Shown piece by piece: positions 5,692 through 11,928 of a stretch of 11,928 bases of DNA. Numbering within the stretch: position 1 is the first letter of the stretch; each line of letters starts with the position of its first letter. The DNA lies in NCBI GenBank assembly GCA_031367195.1, contig JANLPL010000010.1:1-11928 (forward strand), written 5' to 3'. The stretch comes from Roseiarcus sp031367195 (GTDB taxonomy: Bacteria > Pseudomonadota > Alphaproteobacteria > Rhizobiales > Beijerinckiaceae). The notes beneath the pieces are model-generated. The model was not told the DNA's origin. It saw nothing but the letters and a program-made list of their open reading frames with translations, and made no database searches. A program made the position numbers and the translations under genes.

Positions 5692-5943
5692 CTACGGCAG
5701 TCCGTTCTCGTCGTAGCCGATGATTTCGTCGGCCCCGCGGGAATCGAGCACGGGGAGGGCGCGCCAGCGCCGACGGCTGGCGGCGAGATCCTCCAGCAGC
5801 GCCGCCTTGCGCGCCTCGGTCCCCATCCGACGCAAACGTTCCTCCAGGGCGCGGCGGGTCGCGATGGTGAGGGACTCGCCGGTGCGCTCGGCGAGCAGGC
5901 GCGCCAGCCGTTCGGTTTCGGGATCCTTGATGCTGAGGGCCAT
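5692..5943 (-). CDS. vapB: VapB-type antitoxin
   Basis: An 83-residue antitoxin of the Rv0623-like VapB family. It opens with MALSIKDPETERLARLLAERTGES, the characteristic N-terminal DNA-binding and dimerisation segment. It ends with an acidic, toxin-binding tail (DSRGADEIIGYDENGLP). It would neutralise the PIN toxin encoded 2 nt downstream and, with it, repress the operon. The ATG at 5943 has no clear Shine-Dalgarno, but the family start matches it. Confidence 0.9.
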   Translation of the reverse strand: MALSIKDPETERLARLLAERTGESLTIATRRALEERLRRMGTEARKAALLEDLAASRRRWRALPVLDSRGADEIIGYDENGLP

Positions 5944-5964
5944 GAGGCGCCAGTTTCCGGCTTA

Positions 5965-5974
5965 AGAATATTCT
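5965..5974. promoter_or_regulatory. Candidate vapBC operator
   Basis: AGAATATTCT is a perfect 10-bp palindrome about 20 bp upstream of the vapB start codon. It overlaps TAGAAT on the minus strand, a possible -10 element. Autorepression by VapBC through a palindrome at this position is typical. No convincing -35 was seen. Confidence 0.4.
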
Positions 5975-6100
5975 ACCTACATAGCGCATAATCGCCGGGT
6001 TCGCCAGCGCTGGGAATCCCGCCATTCCAGAACGGAAATCCATTGATCGGCCTGTGCGGCTGAGAGGGATGGATGCGCCGGCTTGAAGTCGGCTCTTTCT

Positions 6101-7204
6101 TCACGGCGCGCCGCCTTCGACCAGCGTGCGGGCGAAGTTGAGCCGCTCCATGATCGGCGCGTCCGAGAAGCGAAAAAGATCGAACTGGGTTTCCGCCCGC
6201 AACGCCCAACGCACCCACGACGGAATGACGAAAATGTCGCCGATGTCGAGCTTGTGCGTCTCGCCATCGATGACAATCGCACCGCGTCCGTCAAACACCT
6301 GGAACACGGTCGAACCGACCTCGCGGCGAGTCGCCGTCTCCGTCCCGGCCCGCAGACGATGAAACTCGCAGCGGATCGTCGCCATCACGTCCCCGCCCGT
6401 CGTCGGATTTACGTATCGGATCGCCGCATGGCCGCGTTCAACCGTCGCGGGCTGACCCTCTTCTTCGAGCAAGAGTTGCTCGGTCAATGCGCGGTCGGTG
6501 AATTCCCATCGGTAGGCTCCAAGCGGCGAATTCGCGGTGTCCCGCAAGCCGGACAACGGCCGCAAGCCCGGATGGCTCCAAAGCCGCTCCGACCGCGAGA
6601 ATTGCGGCGTCGCGTAATTCGTCACCCGGTCCGAGCCGGTCTCGAAGAAGCCGACATCATTCATATATGAAAACGGGATATCGAGACCGTCGATCCACGC
6701 CATCGGAAGGTCGGTATTGTTGTGATGCCCGTGGAAGTTCCAGCCCGGAGTCAAAAGCAAATCGCCCCGGCTCATCCGCACGGGGTCGCCATTGACGACC
6801 GTCCAAACGCCTTCGCCTTCGACCACGAATCGGAACGCGTTCTGTGAATGACGATGCTCGGGGGCCGTCTCACGCGGACCGAGATATTGGATCGCACACC
6901 AGAGCGTCGGGCTGATATAGGCATTGCCGCCGAGGCCCGGGTTCGCCAGGCCCAGCGCTCGCCGCTCACCGCCGCGCCCCACCGGGATCAGATCGCCCGA
7001 CCGTCGCGCCAGCGGCAGCAGATCGGCCCATTTCCAAATATGGGGCGTCGCTTTAGGGCTCGGATGTTGCGGCATCAGGTTGCCGATCTGGGTCCAAAGC
7101 GGCTTGATGTGTTGCTTTTCAAAGCCCTCGTAGAGCGCGCGCAATTCCGGCGTGTCGTCGGGCGGCGTCGCATAGGCGGCGGGCTTCTTTGTATTGTCGT
7201 TCAT
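6101..7204 (-). CDS. Gentisate 1,2-dioxygenase
   Basis: A 367-residue bicupin ring-cleaving dioxygenase that opens gentisate to maleylpyruvate with Fe(II) and O2 in the cytoplasm. The iron ligands are H117 and H119 (APEHRHSQ) and H158 (WNFHGH) in the first cupin. R81, W102, R125, H160 and D172 line up with a constant offset of 2 with active-site residues recalled from the homologous salicylate dioxygenase. A104 takes the place of the glycine that allows direct salicylate cleavage there, which favours gentisate as substrate. The ATG at 7204 follows GGGAGC by 6 nt and overlaps by 4 bp the stop of the truncated hydrolase gene upstream. The frame is intact. It is the last gene of the minus-strand catabolic operon; no clear terminator follows. 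1-Hydroxy-2-naphthoate dioxygenase is an alternative but is less consistent with the fused ligase/hydroxylase upstream. Confidence 0.88.
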   Translation of the reverse strand: MNDNTKKPAAYATPPDDTPELRALYEGFEKQHIKPLWTQIGNLMPQHPSPKATPHIWKWADLLPLARRSGDLIPVGRGGERRALGLANPGLGGNAYISPTLWCAIQYLGPRETAPEHRHSQNAFRFVVEGEGVWTVVNGDPVRMSRGDLLLTPGWNFHGHHNNTDLPMAWIDGLDIPFSYMNDVGFFETGSDRVTNYATPQFSRSERLWSHPGLRPLSGLRDTANSPLGAYRWEFTDRALTEQLLLEEEGQPATVERGHAAIRYVNPTTGGDVMATIRCEFHRLRAGTETATRREVGSTVFQVFDGRGAIVIDGETHKLDIGDIFVIPSWVRWALRAETQFDLFRFSDAPIMERLNFARTLVEGGAP

Positions 7205-7602
7205 GACAAGCTCCCAATGTCGTGGATCGTCAGACTGCGTCGGGTTGATGCGGCGGGGCGGCGGCGCGTCAAGTCGTTCCCCACGGCATAGCCCCAAACC
7301 AGGGACAGGCTATCCGCCTCCGCGACGTTCCGGCCCGGGCGACCCATCACCACCACCAACTCGGCTTCGTAGTGAAAATTCTCGGCCTCGGGCGGATAGG
7401 CGATCGAAGCTCCGTCATCCACCACCGCGTCGGCGGGCTTGGTGAAGACGAACGGCGGTTCGCGATCCGGATCCTTGCCTATCTCGCGCGCGTGCGCGGC
7501 ATAATTTCGGCCGACGCAGAATATCGGCCGCACGGGGATGCGGTCCTCGCCGCCGGCGACGGCGATGGACGGTATGGGAGCGGGAGGGAATACGAAAGCC
7601 AT
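7201..7602 (-). pseudogene. Fumarylpyruvate hydrolase, lacking most of its C-terminal half
   Basis: The frame encodes 133 residues of a fumarylacetoacetase-family protein, against about 230 for fumarylpyruvate hydrolases, which split fumarylpyruvate into fumarate and pyruvate at the end of the gentisate pathway. The N-terminal part is well conserved: IPVRPIFCVGRNYAAHAREI, FTKPADAVV, and the metal-binding HxExE at H77, E79 and E81 with D110 in GNDLTRR. After residue 114 the similarity stops and a short tail (RSLTIHDIGSLS) leads to the stop, which overlaps the dioxygenase start (ATGA). The tail resembles the final strand of the family, so about 90-100 residues seem to have been deleted in frame. 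The missing part carries further substrate-binding residues, so activity is doubtful. The frame remains open, so it may still be translated and preserve coupling to the next gene. Confidence 0.8.
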
Positions 7603-7658
7603 GGCCTATCATCTCAGAGTATTGTGGGGATGAGGATGAAGCGGGAGCCGTCATTGTG

Positions 7659-10391
7659 TCAGGCCATCGCCTTGACGGCCTGGCGATCAATCTTGCCGGT
7701 GCCGGTCTTGGGCAATTCTGCAACGTACAAAACAAGGCGCGGATATTTGAAGGGCAGCAGCCGCTGCTTGACGAAGTCCTGAAGTTCCTTCGTTTTGGCC
7801 GCGTCCCCAACCTGGCCCGGCTTGAGATGCACAACGGCCCTGAGCGACATCCGCCGGTCGGGCAACTCGTGCGCAATCACGCAGCATTCATGCACTGACG
7901 GTTGTTCGCTGAGACAACGTTCGATCTCAAGCGGCCAGACCCATTGACCGGAGACCTTGATCAGGTCATCGGCGCGTCCCTGAAAGAAGTAGCGCCCGTC
8001 CTGTTCAAAGAACCGGTCGCCGGTCCAAATCCAGTCGCCGCGCATCGTCTCGCGTGTCTTGTCCGGGCGGTTCCAGTAGCAGGGGGCGGAGGAATTCCCA
8101 CGCACCATCATCACGCCTTCCTCACCGGGCCTGGTCTCGTTCCCCTCCGATGTGACCAGTTTCACCTCGTATCCGGGAACTCTTTTCCCCGCGGAGCCCG
8201 GCCGATGATCGTCGAGCGCGTTCGATAGATAGATGTGCAGGGCCTCGGTGGACCCCAGCCCCTCCGTGGGCCCATGACCGACCAGCGTCTTCCAGGCCTT
8301 ATAGACATCCTCCGACAGGATCTCCGCGGCGGACATCGACTGTCGGATCGAGCCGAGGTCTCGATGCTTCGCCGACTCGGCGCGGCACAGCGCGGTATAG
8401 AGCGTGGGCAAGCCGAAAAAGACGGTCGGGCGATAAGTCTCGATCATGTCGAGCACCGCGGCGGGATCGGGGCGACCCGGCATCAGAAGGGTGGCCGCGC
8501 CGATCGAGAACGGGAACGTGAGGGAATTGCCGAAACCATAGGCGAAGAAGATCTTCGGCGCCGAGAAAACGATGTCATCCGGCCGCAGCTTCAGGACTTT
8601 GTCGCCGAAGGACGCGTGGGTATAGGCCATATCGTGATGCAGGTGCACGATTCCTTTGGGCTTACCCGTCGTACCGGAAGAATACATCCAGAACGCCATG
8701 TCGTCGGGACCCGTATCGGCGCAGTCGAGACTGGCGCCTTGCCCGGCCAGAAACGCATCGGCCGATATTTGGTCCGCGCCGGATATCTCGCCATTCGCGA
8801 CAACCACCCGCTGAAGCGCGGTCCCCGCAAGCGCGTCGGCGCTGAAGTGGCCGAGGAGGGAGGCCTCGCGGAGCGCCAACTTTGCCCCGGTATCCCTGAT
8901 GTAATAGTTCAAGCTCTCGACCGGGGTCATCGTATTCAGCAGCACCGGAACGAAGCCAGCCCGCACGGCGCCGAAGAACGCGGCCGGATAGACCGGCGTG
9001 TCGTCAAGGAAGAACATTATCCGATCGCCGCGCTGCAATCCCGCCGTGATAAAGGCATTGCCCCAGCGGGCCGCCTCCGCGATGAGTTCGGCATAGGTCT
9101 TTTTGCCCGAGGGGCCGATCACGGCGATCTTCAGCGGATTGCGTGTCAGATTGTCCCATAGGATCGACGAGCAGTTCGGATGGTCGTTGCGGACAAAGCC
9201 GATCTCGGCCGCGCCAGGAAGACCGTCCGCGACCGGGTCCACTATAGCAACTTCTTGAACGGCCTTTTCGGCTTCGTACCGCGCCATGAACCCCGGTGCG
9301 ATCAGGCGAGCGCGATCCCTATCCATGCGACCTGACCGCATCAGGTAGTCGAACCCGAAATCGAGCGGCGCCATTCCCATCTTCGCGCCAAACGTCTCGT
9401 ACCACGTCGCGGACGTGTTCGCCGCATTCACCAGCTTCCTGGCGATCGGACGGCGCGAAGCGTCATAGGCCGCCAGAGCGGTGGGAATATCGTCATGCGC
9501 GGCAAGGGCCTTGACCAGCGCTATGGCGTCGTCAAAGGCGAGTCGCGTGCCTGACCCGATTGAGAAATGCGCGGTATGCGCCGCATCGCCCAGCAGAACG
9601 CGGTTGTCCGAGAACCATTTTTCGCACCAAAGTCGAGGGAAGTTGCGCCACATCGACCAGTTTGTGATGAGCGCCCGCCCGTCCAGCGCATCCTTGAATA
9701 TCTCGGCGCAGACCCGAGCGCTTTCGGCTTCGTCCATAGTCTCGAAGCCCCAAGCCTTGAATGTCTCGGGCTCGCACTCGACGATGAACGTGCTGGTCGT
9801 GGGCGAGAAGCGGTAGTGGTGGGCATTCATCGGCCCCTTGTCCGTTTGGACGAAGGTTTGCGTCAGCGTATCGAACAGCTTGTTGGCTCCGAACCAGACG
9901 AAATGGTTGGTGAACTGCTCCACCTTGGTCCCAAAGGCCGCTTCGTCCGCGCGGCGGACCAATGAATTGAGCCCGTCCGCGCCGATGATGAGATCGCCAT
10001 CAAGCTCGTCCAACGAAGCAATGGGATGCGAGAAGCGCGCGTTGATGCCGAGGGCCTCGACCCGCTCCCGCAGAATTTCGATCAAGGCGAGGCGGCCGAT
10101 CGCGCCGAAGCCGACGCCGTCGAGCGTTATCCGCCCGCCCGGATGGTTGAGCGTCATGTTCCGCCACCGCTCCATGTGAGGGGCGACAAGAGCGTGGATC
10201 TCGGGATCGTCGGCTTTGAGAAAATCGAGAGCTTGATCCGAGAACACGACGCCGAACCCGAAGGTGGCGCCTCGTGGGTTCTGCTCGGTCAGCCGGATTT
10301 CGACCTCCGGCATCGTGCGGCGGATTAGGATCGCCGTGTAGAGGCCGGCTGGCCCGCCGCCAAGAATATCAACCTTGCGCAGCGCGCGCAT
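7659..10391 (-). CDS. Fusion of salicylyl-CoA 5-hydroxylase-type monooxygenase and benzoate-CoA-ligase-type synthetase
   Basis: A 910-residue two-domain enzyme. Residues 1-380 are a single-component FAD monooxygenase of the salicylyl-CoA 5-hydroxylase/2-aminobenzoyl-CoA monooxygenase type: GGGPAG (11-16), FGFGVVFSD (44-52), IIGADG (135-140) and LLGDAAH (266-272). Residues 400-910 are an adenylate-forming CoA ligase of the benzoate-CoA ligase type: YSSGTTGKPKG (570-580), GLGSTEALH (711-719), TGDRFF (790-795), GRADDLIKVSG (805-815), and the catalytic lysine K900 in PKTGTGKID. The inferred reactions are ATP-dependent activation of salicylate or a similar benzoate (C-terminal), then 5-hydroxylation of the CoA thioester (N-terminal). 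The ATG at 10391 is chosen for the adjacent GGAGGAG and because the flavin fold starts at RKVDILGGG; ATGs at 10409 and 10460 are possible. The frame is intact through both domains. The exact substrate is inferred from the gentisate dioxygenase downstream; anthranilate or benzoate cannot be excluded. Confidence 0.88.
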   Translation of the reverse strand: MRALRKVDILGGGPAGLYTAILIRRTMPEVEIRLTEQNPRGATFGFGVVFSDQALDFLKADDPEIHALVAPHMERWRNMTLNHPGGRITLDGVGFGAIGRLALIEILRERVEALGINARFSHPIASLDELDGDLIIGADGLNSLVRRADEAAFGTKVEQFTNHFVWFGANKLFDTLTQTFVQTDKGPMNAHHYRFSPTTSTFIVECEPETFKAWGFETMDEAESARVCAEIFKDALDGRALITNWSMWRNFPRLWCEKWFSDNRVLLGDAAHTAHFSIGSGTRLAFDDAIALVKALAAHDDIPTALAAYDASRRPIARKLVNAANTSATWYETFGAKMGMAPLDFGFDYLMRSGRMDRDRARLIAPGFMARYEAEKAVQEVAIVDPVADGLPGAAEIGFVRNDHPNCSSILWDNLTRNPLKIAVIGPSGKKTYAELIAEAARWGNAFITAGLQRGDRIMFFLDDTPVYPAAFFGAVRAGFVPVLLNTMTPVESLNYYIRDTGAKLALREASLLGHFSADALAGTALQRVVVANGEISGADQISADAFLAGQGASLDCADTGPDDMAFWMYSSGTTGKPKGIVHLHHDMAYTHASFGDKVLKLRPDDIVFSAPKIFFAYGFGNSLTFPFSIGAATLLMPGRPDPAAVLDMIETYRPTVFFGLPTLYTALCRAESAKHRDLGSIRQSMSAAEILSEDVYKAWKTLVGHGPTEGLGSTEALHIYLSNALDDHRPGSAGKRVPGYEVKLVTSEGNETRPGEEGVMMVRGNSSAPCYWNRPDKTRETMRGDWIWTGDRFFEQDGRYFFQGRADDLIKVSGQWVWPLEIERCLSEQPSVHECCVIAHELPDRRMSLRAVVHLKPGQVGDAAKTKELQDFVKQRLLPFKYPRLVLYVAELPKTGTGKIDRQAVKAMA

Positions 10392-10449
10392 CACTCCTCC
10401 CGCAAACATGGCCTCGACAAATCCAACGCCGGAAGCTACACATAATTTC

Positions 10450-10479
10450 ATAATATGCAAGACGTTGTGGAGTATGCAA
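10450..10479 (-). promoter_or_regulatory. Predicted promoter of the catabolic operon with a TTGCATA direct repeat
   Basis: On the minus strand, TTGCAT (10479-10474) and TATTAT (10455-10450, 5 of 6 consensus bases) are separated by 18 nt, placing a transcript start about 50 nt before the fusion gene. The heptamer TTGCATA occurs twice, at 10479-10473 and 10460-10454, one copy over the -35 and one over the -10 and spacer, 19 bp apart. This arrangement is a candidate binding site for the IclR protein encoded divergently. Confidence 0.5.
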
Positions 10480-10481
10480 AT

Positions 10482-10833
10482 GTGGGATCATCGAGACCGC
10501 CTTCAACAGCGCGGGTTTTCTGGCGAAGCGATCCGGTCGGAATCGTGTTTTATCCCAATATATTCAGCTGGTTCGACCGCGCCTTCCCTATGCTCCTCGA
10601 CCCGCTCGGCGGTCATGCCGCCGTCTGCGAACCGGCGACGAGATCGAGATCTGGCTGCGGCCTCTTGAATGGGGGTCAAACAGCGTCACGCTGGCCTATG
10701 AGGTGAAAAAGGAAGACATCCACCGCGTCAAAGCGTCGAGGTGCGTGGACTGTTCAGGCCGACCGACCAGGCTATGATCGCGAGCGACATTGCTCTATTG
10801 AAAGAGGCGCTAGCCCCCCATGAATGGTCTTGA
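10482..10833 (+). pseudogene. Acyl-CoA thioesterase (4-hydroxybenzoyl-CoA thioesterase family), decayed
   Basis: Hot-dog-fold thioesterase fragments lie in three frames. The first (frame of 10482) reads VFWRSDPVGIVFYPNIFSWF, then DRAFPMLLDPLGGHAAVCE. This is the family's active-site segment with the catalytic aspartate in SDPVGIVFYP. The second, from about 10634, reads GDEIEIWLRPLEWGSNSVTL, then AYEVKKED, the central strands. The third, from about 10738, reads EVRGLFRPTDQAMIASDIAL, then LKEALAPHEWS to the TGA at 10831. About 20-30 residues are missing between the first two pieces, and a further frameshift lies near 10736-10740. Its place beside the hydroxylase/ligase fusion suggests it once hydrolysed gentisyl-CoA to gentisate. 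The reading end overlaps the iclR start by 14 bp, so the two genes were probably coupled. The start is uncertain: GTG at 10482 or ATG at 10455. Confidence 0.75.
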
Positions 10834-11629
10834 CGATTTGGAACATCCGACCGACTTCGCGGGCGGCATTCAATCCTTGAATGCGGCGCTGCGACTTCTG
10901 AAGGCGATGACAACCTTTTCAGGGCCGGCCACGCTCTCCGACATCGCCAAGGAATGCGACATGCCGCTTAGCAAGGCGCACAGGTATCTGGCGTCCTTTC
11001 TTCAGGCAGGCCTGGTCGAACAGGGCGGGCGCTCGGGAAAATATGACCTCGGTCGCGGCGCGATTGTTCTGGGACTTGCCGCGCTTGAGCGCCACGATTT
11101 CGTCAACCGCGCCGCCGATGGGCTGCCGGACCTCTGCGCCGAGACGGGGCTCACCGCCCTCCTGGCCGTCTGGGGCAACACCGGGGCGACCACGGTGCGC
11201 TGGCAGCGGGGCGTCGCTCCTCCCGTGACTTCGATCGGGCTCGGCGCCACGCTTCCCCTTTTGAACAGCGCCACGGGACGTGGATTTCTGGTCTGGGCGC
11301 CCGCGGCGCAGATTCAGCAAGCACTGGAGGTTGAACTTCGCCGCGCGCGGAAGAACCCGGGCCTCCTGCCGGACATGGCCCCGTCGCGGGCCGGTGTGGA
11401 GGCGCTGCGCAAGACTATCCGGCAAGCGGGATATGCTTCGGTGGATGGCCGCTTCATCCCCGGTCTCGTCGCGATCGCCGCGCCGATCCTCGATTGGCAA
11501 GGCGAAGCTCAGGCCGTGGTGACCCTGGTCGGGACGGATCCCGCCACCGCTCTGCCGGAGGCCGAAGCCGTTGCGAAATTGCAGGCGTTCGCCCGCCAGC
11601 AATCGATCAGCCTCACCGCGAGGAAATGA
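10820..11629 (+). CDS. IclR-family transcriptional regulator
   Basis: A 269-residue regulator of normal IclR length. The N-terminal winged helix-turn-helix covers about residues 17-78, with ATLSDIAKECDMPLSKAHRY as the helix-turn-helix and LVEQGGRSGKYDLG as the wing. A C-terminal effector-binding domain (about 95-265) follows, with RWQRGVAPPVTSIGLGATLP, LLNSATGRGFLVW and GRFIPGLVAIAAPILDWQGE. IclR proteins often control aromatic-acid catabolism, and this one lies divergent from the hydroxylase/ligase fusion, so it is the likely local regulator, with a CoA thioester or aromatic acid as a plausible effector (inference). The ATG at 10820 has AAAGAGG about 12 nt upstream and overlaps the end of the broken thioesterase gene, which may formerly have supplied translational coupling. 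Confidence 0.92.
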   Translation: MNGLDDLEHPTDFAGGIQSLNAALRLLKAMTTFSGPATLSDIAKECDMPLSKAHRYLASFLQAGLVEQGGRSGKYDLGRGAIVLGLAALERHDFVNRAADGLPDLCAETGLTALLAVWGNTGATTVRWQRGVAPPVTSIGLGATLPLLNSATGRGFLVWAPAAQIQQALEVELRRARKNPGLLPDMAPSRAGVEALRKTIRQAGYASVDGRFIPGLVAIAAPILDWQGEAQAVVTLVGTDPATALPEAEAVAKLQAFARQQSISLTARK

Positions 11630-11803
11630 GGGAAACGGATCGCGCCCGGGCGGCGTAAAAGTAACGGAGAAACGCTTTCGTCGAGCGCCGTCGGCCCGAA
11701 CAAAGGCGGCTACGGGGCGGCGCGCGACGGAGCGGGCGCGCGATTTCGGCGGACGCGCCGTCGAAATCGTGAAGAACGACGACCAGGCTAGAGCAGGCTC
11801 CGA

Positions 11804-11928
11804 TCAATCTGTATCGTATCCGCAGGCCTTGAAATAGTTTGCGCATTCGCTGGGTTTGAATATTTTGGCGCAGGTTTCGAGGGCGTTCATCAGGCCGCCG
11901 ACGCTTCGCTCCGCGATTTTCCGCAGGA
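11804..11928 (-). mobile_element. IS630-family transposase, C-terminal end, cut by window edge
   Basis: The last 40 codons of a transposase read in from the right edge on the minus strand, from RKIAERSVGGLMNALETCAK through FKPSECANYFKACGYDTD to the TGA at 11804. The ending (P-x-ECANYF-x-ACGYD) is typical of IS630-family transposases of alphaproteobacteria. IS630 elements insert at TA. A TA at 11789-11790 followed by GAGCAGGCTCCGA is a plausible element end, but the inverted repeat partner is outside the window, so the boundary is tentative. The 160 bp between iclR and this end hold no gene I can recognise. Confidence 0.8.

Noticed and set aside
5944..6100. Possible small gene between the dioxygenase and vapB
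   Set aside because: The minus-strand frames through this gap have no start within it and no recognisable family signature; I see only spacer and the vapBC upstream palindrome.
11630..11790. Possible gene remnant between iclR and the insertion sequence
   Set aside because: A plus-strand frame gives a short protein-like stretch (RARDFGGRAVEIVKNDD), but without start, length or a family match I can support.

Overview
The window looks like accessory DNA from a GC-rich alphaproteobacterium, probably Hyphomicrobiales (Rhizobiales). The assignment rests on a repABC-type replication/partition block with its parS site and counter-transcribed RNA, on the codon use, and on the SoeA-type sulfur gene. 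No rRNA, tRNA or CRISPR array was seen. The right edge cuts into an IS630-family transposase, and several genes are visibly broken.

Region 1 (1-1878) is a sulfur-linked locus. On the minus strand a DUF302 gene is followed by the 5' part of a cytoplasmic sulfite-dehydrogenase-like molybdoenzyme (soeA), which runs off the left edge. Divergent from them is an ArsR-family repressor with two cysteines spaced 66 residues apart, the spacing I recall for the persulfide sensors SqrR/BigR. A perfect 13-bp palindrome lies between the divergent genes, over the likely DUF302 promoter.

Region 2 (about 1920-5170) is a repABC module: a promoter, direct and inverted repeats, repA, repB overlapping it by 4 bp, a perfect parS palindrome inside the start of repB, and an antisense ctRNA with its own promoter and a strong intrinsic terminator. 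repC, the initiator gene, is broken. It has an early frameshift and has lost its C-terminal domain except for the last 20-odd residues, so the module can probably still partition DNA but should not start replication. An intact vapBC toxin-antitoxin pair follows (5303-5943, minus).

Region 3 (6101-11629) is an aromatic-acid catabolic cluster. A 910-residue fusion protein joins an N-terminal flavin monooxygenase of the salicylyl-CoA 5-hydroxylase type to a C-terminal benzoate-CoA-ligase-type acyl-CoA synthetase. Downstream on the same strand are a truncated fumarylpyruvate hydrolase gene and an intact gentisate 1,2-dioxygenase. Divergent from the fusion gene are a decayed acyl-CoA thioesterase and an intact IclR regulator. 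The inferred route is salicylate (or a relative), its CoA thioester, gentisyl-CoA, gentisate by thioesterase, then maleylpyruvate. The thioesterase and hydrolase steps are damaged here, and no maleylpyruvate isomerase is present.

A recurring oddity is that repC, the hydrolase gene and the thioesterase gene each keep recognisable 5' and 3' ends but have lost an internal segment. This points to genomic decay of an acquired island or to collapse errors in the assembly. Both explanations are left open.
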